A stretch of 64,000 nucleotides of DNA, taken from assembly GCA_943842625.1 (NCBI GenBank), contig CALTCK010000008.1:62001-126000 (forward strand), given 5' to 3'. The notes beneath the pieces are model-generated. The model searched no databases, was not told the origin of the DNA, and saw only the letters and a list, made by a program, of their open reading frames with translations. Positions 50,735-59,213 of the stretch are shown here, in pieces. Within the stretch, counting starts at the first letter, position 1, and the number at the start of each line of letters is the position of its first letter. Position numbers and translations under genes: made by a program. Source of the stretch: an uncultured Flavobacteriaceae bacterium (GTDB taxonomy: Bacteria; Bacteroidota; Bacteroidia; Flavobacteriales; Flavobacteriaceae).

Positions 50735-50789
50735 ATTGTAATACTTTTTTTTAATAAGATAAAAACTAAGCGTTTTTTTCTTGTTTTTG

Positions 50790-50839
50790 ACTAATTTTTA
50801 GTAATTTTCGACCGATTTAGAGGAATTTTGCCTCTTTTT
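50790..50839 (+). promoter_or_regulatory. fabH leader inverted repeats
   Basis: ACTAA-TTT-TTAGT (50790-50802) and AGAGG-AATTTTG-CCTCT (50819-50835, followed by TTTT) lie in the 170-nt gap before fabH. The second resembles a short terminator and could attenuate fabH-accB-accC. No regulator is identified. Confidence 0.35.
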
Positions 50840-50858
50840 GATAAATTAATTCAAAAAT

Positions 50859-51854
50859 ATGAGTAAAATCACAGCAGCGATTACAGCTGTAGGAGGCTAT
50901 GTCCCAGATTACGTTTTATCCAACGAAATTTTGGAAACTATGGTAGATACCAATGACGACTGGATAACTGCTCGAACAGGTATAAAAGAACGTAGAATAC
51001 TAAAAGATAAGGATAAGGGAACATCCTTCCTTGCCATTCAGGCCGCAAAAAACCTCCTGAAAAAAAATAATACCGACCCCAAGGAAATAGATATGATTGT
51101 CATGGCAACTGCAACACCTGATATGCCAGTTGCAGTGACCGGATCTTATGTAGCAACTCAAATTGGAGCAGAAAATGCTTTTTCATACGATTTGATGGCT
51201 GCTTGTTCCAGTTTTTTATTCGGAATGTCAGTAGCAGCAAAATATATTGAATCGGGACGTTACAATAAAGTACTTTTAATAGGTGCTGATAAAATGTCTT
51301 CTATACTTGATTATAAAGATCGTACTACCTGTATCATTTTTGGCGATGGAGCAGGAGCGGCACTTTTTGAACCTAATTATGAAGGTTTGGGTGTACAAGA
51401 CGAATTTTTAAGGACAGATGGCTCAGGAAGAGAATCTTTAAAAATTGACGCTGGAGGATCTTTGCTTCCAGCTTCTGCAGAAACCGTTGAAAATAACCAA
51501 CATGTTGTTTTTCAAGACGGAAAAACAGTCTTTAAATTTGCTGTTACAAGAATGGCGGATGTTTCTGAAAAAATATTAGAAAGAAATCAGTTAACTGGAG
51601 ATGATATTCAATGGCTGGTACCTCATCAAGCAAATAACAGAATTATAGACGCAACTTCAAATAGAATGAAGTTAGCAGAAGAGAAAGTGATGAAAAATAT
51701 TCATAAATATGGGAATACAACTTCAGCGACTTTACCTTTATGTCTCTGGGATTACGAGAAAAAACTAAAAAAAGGAGATAAATTAGTATTCGCCGCCTTT
51801 GGAGGTGGATTTACTTGGGGAGCCATGTATCTTACTTGGGCATATGACTCCTAA
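50859..51854 (+). CDS. fabH: 3-oxoacyl-ACP synthase III (KAS III)
   Basis: A 331-residue initiating condensing enzyme of type II fatty-acid synthesis. The catalytic Cys is in MAACSSFLFGMS near residue 113, the His in WLVPHQANNRII, and the Asn in KYGNTTSATLPL. NDDWITARTGIKERRI is the N-terminal signature. plsX, often found between rpmF and fabH, is absent here. It leads the fabH-accB-accC group, with gaps of 26 and 80 nt. Confidence 0.96.
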   Translation: MSKITAAITAVGGYVPDYVLSNEILETMVDTNDDWITARTGIKERRILKDKDKGTSFLAIQAAKNLLKKNNTDPKEIDMIVMATATPDMPVAVTGSYVATQIGAENAFSYDLMAACSSFLFGMSVAAKYIESGRYNKVLLIGADKMSSILDYKDRTTCIIFGDGAGAALFEPNYEGLGVQDEFLRTDGSGRESLKIDAGGSLLPASAETVENNQHVVFQDGKTVFKFAVTRMADVSEKILERNQLTGDDIQWLVPHQANNRIIDATSNRMKLAEEKVMKNIHKYGNTTSATLPLCLWDYEKKLKKGDKLVFAAFGGGFTWGAMYLTWAYDS

Positions 51855-51880
51855 TAAATAGAACAATTAAAACTGAAACC

Positions 51881-52366
51881 ATGAATTTAAAAGAGATTCA
51901 AAATTTAATCAAGTTTGTAGCAAAATCTGGAGCTACAGAAGTAAAACTTGAAATGAATGATGTAAAGATTACAATTAAAACAGTTGATGTACAAACAAAA
52001 ACGGATACTACTTACATTCAACAAATGCCTTCTTTAGCACCTCAAGTTGCTTCTGCACCAGTGGCTGCACCTCAAGTTGCTTCTGCACCTGCTGAAGTAT
52101 CTTTAGAAACAGCAGAGGATACAAATTATATAACGGTAAAGTCACCGATAATTGGCACTTTTTACAGGAAATCATCACCAGATCAACCTGCTTTTGTAGA
52201 GGTTGGAGATACCATTAAAGAAGGTGATGTATTGTGTATTATCGAGGCAATGAAGCTTTTTAACGAAATTGAAAGTGAGGTTTCTGGAAAAATTGTTAAG
52301 TTTTTAGTCGACGACGCAACACCGGTAGAGTTTGATCAACCATTATTTTTGGTAGACCCATCTTAA
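51881..52366 (+). CDS. accB: Acetyl-CoA carboxylase biotin carboxyl carrier protein
   Basis: A 161-residue BCCP. The biotinylation site is EAMKLFNEI, with Lys as acceptor, in a C-terminal biotinyl domain (about residues 88-160). The N-terminal helix LKEIQNLIKFVAKSGATEVKLE is typical. A flexible Ala/Pro/Val linker with a duplicated 10-residue unit joins the two. It acts with AccC directly downstream in making malonyl-CoA. Confidence 0.95.
   Translation: MNLKEIQNLIKFVAKSGATEVKLEMNDVKITIKTVDVQTKTDTTYIQQMPSLAPQVASAPVAAPQVASAPAEVSLETAEDTNYITVKSPIIGTFYRKSSPDQPAFVEVGDTIKEGDVLCIIEAMKLFNEIESEVSGKIVKFLVDDATPVEFDQPLFLVDPS
52037..52089 (+). repeat. In-frame direct repeat in the accB linker
   Basis: A 23-bp sequence (52037-52059) recurs exactly at 52067-52089, a period of 30 bp or 10 codons. 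It encodes two copies of APQVASAP in the flexible BCCP linker and looks like a recent duplication. Confidence 0.85.
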
Positions 52367-52446
52367 CTAATTAAATCTAAACAAGTCAAAATTCAAATTC
52401 ATAATTTTAAGGATATGTTTTTGACGCATTGAAATTTATTGAAATT

Positions 52447-53805
52447 ATGTTTAAAAAAATATTAATTGCCAATAGAGGAGAAATAGCATTACGAGTAATC
52501 CGTACTTGTAAAGAAATGGGGATAAAATCTGTAGCAGTTTATTCCACTGCGGATGCCGAAAGTCTTCATGTTAGATTTGCTGATGAAGCTGTTTGTATTG
52601 GTCCCGCACCAAGTAACGAAAGTTATTTAAAAATACCCAATATAATAGCAGCAGCAGAAATTACAAACGCCGATGCGATTCATCCAGGATATGGTTTCCT
52701 CTCTGAAAATGCTAAGTTCTCTAAATTATGTGAAGAGCACAATATTAAGTTTATTGGTGCTTCTGAAGACATGATTAACCGTATGGGTGATAAAGCAATG
52801 GCTAAAACGACTATGATTGAGGCTGGGGTTCCTTGCGTTCCGGGTAGTGAAGGTATCATTCCAGATCTTAAGACATGTTTAAAAGCAGCTAAAGATACAG
52901 GATATCCTGTGATGCTTAAAGCAAGTGCTGGCGGAGGAGGTAAAGGAATGAGAGCTGTTTGGAATGAAGAAGGTCTTGAAAATGCATGGAAATCTGCTAG
53001 AGCAGAAAGTAAAGCTGCTTTTGGGAATGATGATATGTACATGGAAAAACTTATTGAAGAGCCTCGCCATATTGAAATACAAATCATTGGAGACAGTAAA
53101 GGAAACGCATGTCATTTAAGCGAAAGAGATTGTTCTATACAAAGACGTCATCAGAAGTTAACCGAAGAAACTCCAAGTCCGTTTATGACGGATAAACTCC
53201 GTAAAGAAATGGGACTAGCTGCCGTTAGAGCAGCTGAATATATAAAATATGAGGGAGTTGGAACGGTTGAGTTTTTAGTTGATAAACATCGAAATTTTTA
53301 TTTTATGGAAATGAATACTCGAATTCAAGTTGAACACCCAATTACAGAACAAGTCATTATTGATTTCGACTTAATAAGAGAACAAATAAAAGTTGCAGCG
53401 GGTATTCCTATTACGGGGGTTAATTACTTTCCTAAACTTCATTCCATTGAGTGTCGTATCAATGCCGAAGATCCCTTTAATGATTTTAGACCTCACCCTG
53501 GAAAAATTACAGAACTACATTCTCCAGGAGGCCATGGAGTTCGATTAGACACGCATGTTTATGCAGGATATACAATTCCTCCAAATTACGATTCGATGAT
53601 AGCTAAATTAATCACTACGGCACAAACACGTGAAGAAGCGATTAGTAAAATGCGTAGGGCATTGGATGAGTTTGTTATAGAAGGAATTAAAACGACCATC
53701 CCTTTTCACAGACAATTGATGGACCATCCCGATTTCATAGAAGGTAATTTTACAACTGCCTTTATGGATAGCTTTGAAATGAGCGAAATAGAAGAGGAAG
53801 AATAA
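52447..53805 (+). CDS. accC: Acetyl-CoA carboxylase biotin carboxylase subunit
   Basis: A 452-residue ATP-grasp biotin carboxylase. [20 protein letters not shown] opens the pre-ATP-grasp domain. [16 protein letters not shown] is the glycine-rich ATP loop. [20 protein letters not shown] and [15 protein letters not shown] contain substrate and metal residues. The ATG at 52447 is chosen over a TTG six codons upstream because the protein then begins with the conserved [13 protein letters not shown] strong terminator follows. Confidence 0.97.
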   Translation: MFKKILIANRGEIALRVIRTCKEMGIKSVAVYSTADAESLHVRFADEAVCIGPAPSNESYLKIPNIIAAAEITNADAIHPGYGFLSENAKFSKLCEEHNIKFIGASEDMINRMGDKAMAKTTMIEAGVPCVPGSEGIIPDLKTCLKAAKDTGYPVMLKASAGGGGKGMRAVWNEEGLENAWKSARAESKAAFGNDDMYMEKLIEEPRHIEIQIIGDSKGNACHLSERDCSIQRRHQKLTEETPSPFMTDKLRKEMGLAAVRAAEYIKYEGVGTVEFLVDKHRNFYFMEMNTRIQVEHPITEQVIIDFDLIREQIKVAAGIPITGVNYFPKLHSIECRINAEDPFNDFRPHPGKITELHSPGGHGVRLDTHVYAGYTIPPNYDSMIAKLITTAQTREEAISKMRRALDEFVIEGIKTTIPFHRQLMDHPDFIEGNFTTAFMDSFEMSEIEEEE

Positions 53806-53810
53806 TATGA

Positions 53811-53838
53811 AACTCCGAACTTAACGTTCGGAGTTTTT
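53811..53838. terminator. Intrinsic terminator after accC
   Basis: AACTCCGAAC (53811-53820), a 5-nt loop, GTTCGGAGTT (53826-53835) and T residues. Confidence 0.92.
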
Positions 53839-53871
53839 ATTTAATAACAATACCAGTAAACAGATAATTTA

Positions 53872-54330
53872 ATGACTCCTCAAGAATTAAAATTTGAATT
53901 ACAACAGCAGTGCAAAGATCTTATTAAGATCAGGTATGAAAGTATAAATAAGACTATCACCAATATTGAGCAGGCGCTAAGAGATGAATCAAAAGGGACC
54001 AGTGGTGATAAACATCATACCGAACGTGCCATGTTGCAAATTGAACGAGAAGCAGCTGGTAAGCAGTTAAGGGAGATTGAAAAAGTAATGTTACAACTGG
54101 ATAAAGTAACTATTAGTGACGTTTCAGAAACAATTCGCCTAGGAAGTATAATCGAAACCAACCAAGCGAATTTTTTTATAAGTATATCCGTAGGTAAATT
54201 AGAAGTTAAAGGTGCTATTTACCTAGGTATCGCTCCAGCAGCTCCAATAGGTCGTTGTCTTTTAGGAAAAGTAAAAAATGACCAATTCAATTTTAATGGA
54301 GCTGTATATAAAATAAAAAAAGTTTACTAA
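53872..54330 (+). CDS. GreA/GreB-like protein
   Basis: A 152-residue protein with two parts. Residues 1 to about 85 are helical and charged, compatible with a coiled coil (YESINKTITNIEQALRDESK). The C-terminal part ends IAPAAPIGRCLLGKVKNDQF, which resembles the FKBP-like C-terminal domain of GreA (the SPIGRALLGK segment). Gre factors enter the RNA polymerase secondary channel and stimulate transcript cleavage. The two acidic residues at a Gre coiled-coil tip are not obvious here, so it may be a paralogue with another role. Homologues are sometimes labelled 3-oxoacyl-ACP synthase, which the sequence does not support. Confidence 0.65.
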   Translation: MTPQELKFELQQQCKDLIKIRYESINKTITNIEQALRDESKGTSGDKHHTERAMLQIEREAAGKQLREIEKVMLQLDKVTISDVSETIRLGSIIETNQANFFISISVGKLEVKGAIYLGIAPAAPIGRCLLGKVKNDQFNFNGAVYKIKKVY

Positions 54331-54431
54331 TTGATATAGGTATTAAAATATTCAGTATATATCAAAATTTAATAGCAATCCATTTTGAAGATTAGAAGTT
54401 GCTGAATTAGAATAATTAAAAGAAGATATGT

Positions 54432-54713
54432 CTAATTTTCTGCCCAATTTTCTCCAGAATCACCTATAAATTCACAAGTTTCCCAGTCAATATTAAATAC
54501 CTCTGCAAACTTTTCAATTCTTTCATATACACCCCATAGTTCAGCACTTCCATCAAAATCTTCACCGGATTCCATAAGTTCATTATCAGAACCTTCAAAT
54601 TTAAATATGGCGATTCCTTTTTCATAATTGTCCTTATCAACACTTTCCGTATCAAAATTAGGATCAACATATTTTAATTTTTGGTTGAGTTCAGAAATAA
54701 TTTTTATTTTCAT
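54432..54713 (-). CDS. Hypothetical acidic protein
   Basis: A 93-residue protein I do not recognise. It has no signal peptide or membrane segment. Asp and Glu clearly outnumber Lys and Arg, especially in the second half (FEGSDNELMESGEDFDGSAE, then IGDSGENWAEN). Two Trp occur in the segment SAELWGVYERIEKFAEVFNIDWETCEFI. A TAAATTTG box (54732-54739, minus strand) lies 18 nt before its ATG, which supports a real, separately transcribed gene. It lies between the GreA-like gene and asd. Confidence 0.55.
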   Translation of the reverse strand: MKIKIISELNQKLKYVDPNFDTESVDKDNYEKGIAIFKFEGSDNELMESGEDFDGSAELWGVYERIEKFAEVFNIDWETCEFIGDSGENWAEN

Positions 54714-54756
54714 CGTTTGTTATTTTCAAAACAAATTTATAATATTTATTATTTGA

Positions 54757-55749
54757 TTATGATTTTAAGAAATTGTTTAAAACAAATTCAGCAATTTGGA
54801 CGGCATTGGTTGCAGCACCTTTTCTTAAATTATCACTAACAATCCACATATTTAACGAATTGGCTTGGCTCTCGTCTTTTCTAATTCGCCCCACAAACAC
54901 TTCGTCTTTATCGTGCGCATAGATAGGCATGGGATAGGTATTGGTAATTGGATTATCTTGAACGGTAATCCCTGGAGTTTCGTGTAGGATTTTTCTAATC
55001 TCACTAAGTTCAAAACTTTTTTCAAACTCAACATTTACAGATTCACTATGTCCACCAGCTGTAGGGATTCGGACCGCAGTTGCAGAAATTGCAAACGATT
55101 GGTCATCTAGTATTTTTTGAGGCTCACGAGCCAATTTCATTTCTTCTTTAGTATAGCCATTCTCTTCAAAATCATCACAGTGAGGTAATGCATTTTTATG
55201 AATTGGATAGGGATATGCCATTTCGGTTTTTAAACCTTTAATTTCGTTATCTAATTGCTTAACAGCTTTAACACCAGTCCCAGAAACAGATTGATAGGTA
55301 GAAACAATGACACGTTTCATTTTATATTTATTATGTAACGGAGCTAGTGCCATTACTAATTGTATCGTGGAGCAGTTTGGGTTGGCAATAATTTTGTCCT
55401 CTTTGGTTAAAACAGAGGCATTAATTTCTGGGACTATTAATTTTTTTGTTACATCCATTCTCCAAGCCGAAGAATTATCAATTACTATAGTTCCTAACTC
55501 GGCAAATTTAGGAGCCCATTTTAAAGAGACAGAACTTCCTGCAGAGAATATAGCAATTTCAGGCTTCTTTAAAACCGCTTCTTCTAATCCAATTATTTTT
55601 ATAGTGCGACCCTGATAACGAATCAGGTTTCCGATAGAATTTTTTGAGGCAACTACCAATAGTTCTGAAATTGGAAATTTTCGCTCTTCTAATAATTTTA
55701 TCATAATGGTTCCTACCATTCCGGTAGCACCAATAACTGCTAATTTCAT
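54757..55749 (-). CDS. asd: Aspartate-semialdehyde dehydrogenase
   Basis: A 330-residue NADPH enzyme that makes aspartate semialdehyde for lysine/diaminopimelate, threonine and methionine synthesis. AVIGATGMVGTIMIKLLEER is the nucleotide-binding start. The catalytic Cys is in ANPNCSTIQLVMAL and the His in RIPTAGGHSESVNVE. The length is standard. It is the only gene of its unit, with 105 bp between it and the alr gene upstream. Confidence 0.96.
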   Translation of the reverse strand: MKLAVIGATGMVGTIMIKLLEERKFPISELLVVASKNSIGNLIRYQGRTIKIIGLEEAVLKKPEIAIFSAGSSVSLKWAPKFAELGTIVIDNSSAWRMDVTKKLIVPEINASVLTKEDKIIANPNCSTIQLVMALAPLHNKYKMKRVIVSTYQSVSGTGVKAVKQLDNEIKGLKTEMAYPYPIHKNALPHCDDFEENGYTKEEMKLAREPQKILDDQSFAISATAVRIPTAGGHSESVNVEFEKSFELSEIRKILHETPGITVQDNPITNTYPMPIYAHDKDEVFVGRIRKDESQANSLNMWIVSDNLRKGAATNAVQIAEFVLNNFLKS

Positions 55750-55854
55750 ATATGTGTTTACTTGAAAGTTTTGTCTTTCAGTTTATACAACTGTAAAAAT
55801 AAGGCATTGACGTCTAAACTTTTTTAATAGTGAAAAAATTTTTTTATCCAACGA

Positions 55855-56964
55855 TTATTTTCTAGTTATTACTCGTTTTACTCTTTGTGAGATAGCTGTT
55901 AATAATTCGTATGAAATGGAGTTAATGCTATCCGTAAGATTTTCTATACTATTTTCTCCTCCAAAGACAATTACTTCGTCTCCTTCTTTGCAATCGATAG
56001 TTGTAATCTCTATCATTAACATATCCATACAAACATTCCCAATTATAGGAGCTTTTTTACCATGAACCCACACCCATCCTTTTCCATTCCCATAAGACCT
56101 ACTAATGCCATCAGCGTGACCAATGGGTAAAGTGGCAGTAATTATAGGGCTTGTACTTTTAAAAGATCTATTATATCCAACACTTTCACCATCGTTAATA
56201 TGATGAATTTGCGATATAACGGTTTTTAAGGTGGCGACTGGAGTAAAATTTTTCTGCTCTTTTGTAATATTACTAAAACCATACAAGCCAATACCACATC
56301 TGACCATATCAAATTGTGCCTCAGGAAAATTTAACAATCCAGAGGTATTACACATATGTAATTTAGGTTGCTGGTTAATTTTTGTAGATAGATTACTAGA
56401 AATAGATGTAAATAAATTAATTTGAGTTTCTGAAAAATCTTTTTCCTTTAAATCTTCACTAACCGCTAAGTGAGAGAATATCGAAGCAACCTTTATAGAT
56501 GTTGTTGTATTTAATACTGAAAAAATTTTATCTACCTCACGTTCATGAAATCCCAATCGATTTAAACCAGTATTAAATTTTAAATGAACAGGATAGTTAG
56601 ATTGTTTCTTTTCTGTAGCAATTTTTATGAAATGATTTAGTGCCCTTCCGCTATATAAACTTGGCTCTAAGCATCGATCGATGAGTGTTTCAAAATTTTC
56701 AAGCTGAGGATGCAACACTAATATAGGGGTTTTAATCCCTGCATTTCTTAGATTGACCCCTTCGCTAACATAAGCAACCGCGAAATAATCAATACCTAAA
56801 ACCTCTAATTCTTTGGCTACAACAATAGCATCACTTCCGTAAGCAAATGCTTTGGCAACCCCTAAAAATTTTGTGTCATCATTTAATTTAGATTTTAAAT
56901 AACGATAGTTATTCCCTAGGGCGGTAAGATTTATTTCTAAAATTGTTTCAGTAGTTTTTGGCAT
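55855..56964 (-). CDS. alr: Alanine racemase
   Basis: A 369-residue fold-type III PLP enzyme that produces D-alanine for peptidoglycan. The PLP lysine lies in LGVAKAFAYGSD, in a segment equivalent to the usual VKANAYG. LKFNTGLNRLGF and the catalytic Tyr region VGYNRSFKS are present, and IGNVCMDMLMIEI near the C-terminus binds substrate. It lies 3 nt behind tdk, so tdk-alr are cotranscribed. Confidence 0.94.
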   Translation of the reverse strand: MPKTTETILEINLTALGNNYRYLKSKLNDDTKFLGVAKAFAYGSDAIVVAKELEVLGIDYFAVAYVSEGVNLRNAGIKTPILVLHPQLENFETLIDRCLEPSLYSGRALNHFIKIATEKKQSNYPVHLKFNTGLNRLGFHEREVDKIFSVLNTTTSIKVASIFSHLAVSEDLKEKDFSETQINLFTSISSNLSTKINQQPKLHMCNTSGLLNFPEAQFDMVRCGIGLYGFSNITKEQKNFTPVATLKTVISQIHHINDGESVGYNRSFKSTSPIITATLPIGHADGISRSYGNGKGWVWVHGKKAPIIGNVCMDMLMIEITTIDCKEGDEVIVFGGENSIENLTDSINSISYELLTAISQRVKRVITRK

Positions 56965-56967
56965 CCC

Positions 56968-57606
56968 TTAGGCTTCCTTTTTTTTAGAAATATCTTCAGG
57001 TTCTTGAACATTGATGTTTTTGACCTTTTCTCGCAACATTAATTTATAGTAAGCAGATCTGCTTAGGGGTTCATACTCATCCACTTCCCCCAACAAGACC
57101 AATTCATCACTCTTAGCCTTCCGGTAACTATAATTTGCAAGATTTCCAGTACGCGTGCAAACCGCATGAACTTTTGTAACATATTCAGCGGTTGCCATAA
57201 GAGCTGGCATAGGACCAAAAGGATTTCCTTTAAAGTCCATATCTAATCCCGCAATAATTACTCGAACTCCTCTATTTGCTAGATCATTGCATACTTTCAC
57301 GATTTCATCATCAAAAAATTGAGCTTCATCAATACCCACGACATCACAATTATCAGCTAAAATAGGAATGTTAGCGGCTGCTGGAACGGGCGTAGATTGG
57401 ATTTCATTACTATCATGAGACATTACTCTTTTGTCATCATAACGAGTGTCGATAGCGGGTTTAAAAATTTCAACTTTTTGCTTGGCAAACTTTGCGCGTT
57501 TTAAACGTCTTATTAATTCCTCTGTTTTACCTGAAAACATTGAACCAGCGATTACTTCAATCCATCCAAATTTTTCTTTTTGATTTACCGTATTTTCGAG
57601 AAACAT
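56968..57606 (-). CDS. tdk: Thymidine kinase
   Basis: A 212-residue type II thymidine kinase that phosphorylates thymidine in salvage. The P-loop is [27 protein letters not shown] is the Walker B/catalytic segment, with Glu as base. In the lasso region the usual zinc cysteines are partly replaced ([15 protein letters not shown] has a single Cys), which I recall as common in Bacteroidota. A Lys/Glu-rich tail ends the protein. It is the first gene of tdk-alr. Confidence 0.93.
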   Translation of the reverse strand: MFLENTVNQKEKFGWIEVIAGSMFSGKTEELIRRLKRAKFAKQKVEIFKPAIDTRYDDKRVMSHDSNEIQSTPVPAAANIPILADNCDVVGIDEAQFFDDEIVKVCNDLANRGVRVIIAGLDMDFKGNPFGPMPALMATAEYVTKVHAVCTRTGNLANYSYRKAKSDELVLLGEVDEYEPLSRSAYYKLMLREKVKNINVQEPEDISKKKEA

Positions 57607-57705
57607 AAATTTTTTTTAAACTAAAACTAAATTCTTTGACGTTTACATAAAGGTTGTGTAAATTTATAAAAACAAAATAGAAAATTTGCTTTATTTTAAT
57701 AAGTT

Positions 57706-58416
57706 ATGAAGAAGAAAGTCCTTACCCAAATAAATGCAATAGCTCAGGGGATTGTTAACTCAGAAAATGAGATCGACATTACCAAATTAAAAAACTCATT
57801 AATACAGCTTTATGAAAAGCTAACAATTTTAGAATTCTTAGAATCTAGTGTTGAAACCGAATTTGAAAAATCAGCAAGATCTGCAACAGACTCCAAAACG
57901 TATAGAGAACAAAACTGGTTTAAAGAGCCAGATCCGGTTCCGCAAAGCCCTCATAAAGAAGAATTAGTAGAACCCTTAACCGAAAAAATTAAAGATATAG
58001 TTGCCAATATGCCCAATGAAAACGAGGAGGCTATTGAAGAATTATTAAAAGAAATTATACCATCAAAAGAAACTTCTAACAGTGATTTAGAGGAATTTGC
58101 CGCATCTTATAGAGAAAACCCTGTTTTTGAAAGAAAACAAAAGATAACAGCTGAGGAAAAACCAAAGTCGATCAATGACAAAGTCAATTCAGGTCTTCCT
58201 ATTGGATTAAACGATCGAATAGCCTTTATAAAACAATTATTTGATGGTAGTACAGACGATTATACGAGAGTTTTATCTCAGATAAATTCTATGACTACAT
58301 TTCAAGAGTCAGTTTCTTTTGTTGAAAACAATATTAAGCCAGATTACAATAATTGGGTCGGCAAAGAAGAATATGTAGATCGTTTTTTATCAATTATCGA
58401 AAAACGTTTTAACTAA
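57706..58416 (+). CDS. Conserved hypothetical protein upstream of rsmI
   Basis: A 236-residue protein without recognised domains, signal peptide or membrane helices. The N-terminal 60 residues are helical (KLKNSLIQLYEKLTILEFLE). A Glu/Pro-rich, probably disordered middle (EPDPVPQSPHKEELVEPLTE) leads to a compact C-terminal part (about 165-236), GLPIGLNDRIAFIKQLFDGS to VDRFLSIIEKRFN. Similar proteins precede rsmI in other flavobacteria as far as I recall. The 2-nt gap to rsmI indicates an operon. Confidence 0.7.
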   Translation: MKKKVLTQINAIAQGIVNSENEIDITKLKNSLIQLYEKLTILEFLESSVETEFEKSARSATDSKTYREQNWFKEPDPVPQSPHKEELVEPLTEKIKDIVANMPNENEEAIEELLKEIIPSKETSNSDLEEFAASYRENPVFERKQKITAEEKPKSINDKVNSGLPIGLNDRIAFIKQLFDGSTDDYTRVLSQINSMTTFQESVSFVENNIKPDYNNWVGKEEYVDRFLSIIEKRFN

Positions 58417-58418
58417 AA

Positions 58419-59090
58419 ATGGGTAAACTTTATTTAGTTCCAACACCAATAGGAAACCTAAAGGATATTACTTTTAGAGCAATTGAAGTTTTAAATGAAG
58501 TAGACTTCATTCTTGCAGAAGACACTCGAACAAGTGGAAAATTGTTAAAGTATTATGAGATTACCACACCCATGCAATCTCATCATATGCATAATGAGCA
58601 TAAAACAGTAGATCATATAGTAAGAAAAATTTTGAATGGGGAAACAGTAGCTTTAATTAGTGATGCTGGTACTCCAGCTATAAGTGATCCAGGATTTTTG
58701 TTAACTAGAGCTTGTGTCGAAGCTCACATTGAGGTAGACTGTCTGCCAGGAGCTACAGCCTTTGTACCTGCATTGGTAAATAGTGGTTTACCAAACGATA
58801 AATTTGTGTTTGAAGGTTTCTTACCAGTAAAAAAAGGGAGACAAACGAGGCTAAAATTATTAGCTGAAGAAACTAGAACCATGATTTTTTACGAATCTCC
58901 TCATAAACTAATCAAAACACTTAATCATTTTGTTGAATATTTTGGTGCGGAAAGACCTATGTCCGTGTCAAGAGAAATCACTAAAATTCATGAAGAAACG
59001 CTACGAGGAACCCTACAAGAAGTATTAAATTATTATACTACAAAACCACCCAAAGGAGAAATTGTGATTGTAGTTGGCGGTAAAAGTTAA
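58419..59090 (+). CDS. rsmI: 16S rRNA (cytidine(1402)-2'-O)-methyltransferase
   Basis: A 223-residue tetrapyrrole-methylase-fold enzyme that 2'-O-methylates C1402 in the ribosomal decoding centre. LYLVPTPIGNLKDITFRAIE is the family start. AEDTRTSGKLL, ALISDAGTPAISDPGFLL and LPGATAFVPALVNSGLP follow, and KPPKGEIVIVVGG ends it. It follows the hypothetical gene by 2 nt. Confidence 0.96.
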   Translation: MGKLYLVPTPIGNLKDITFRAIEVLNEVDFILAEDTRTSGKLLKYYEITTPMQSHHMHNEHKTVDHIVRKILNGETVALISDAGTPAISDPGFLLTRACVEAHIEVDCLPGATAFVPALVNSGLPNDKFVFEGFLPVKKGRQTRLKLLAEETRTMIFYESPHKLIKTLNHFVEYFGAERPMSVSREITKIHEETLRGTLQEVLNYYTTKPPKGEIVIVVGGKS

Positions 59091-59213
59091 TTGACAAGCT
59101 TTAATTAAAAGGGGTATATTAATATAGGTGTTAATTTTTTAAATGATGTTGAGAATTCTATTTTTCTAGTTACTTTTACTTATAACTTCCCTTTTTAAGA
59201 TTGAATATTTTTT

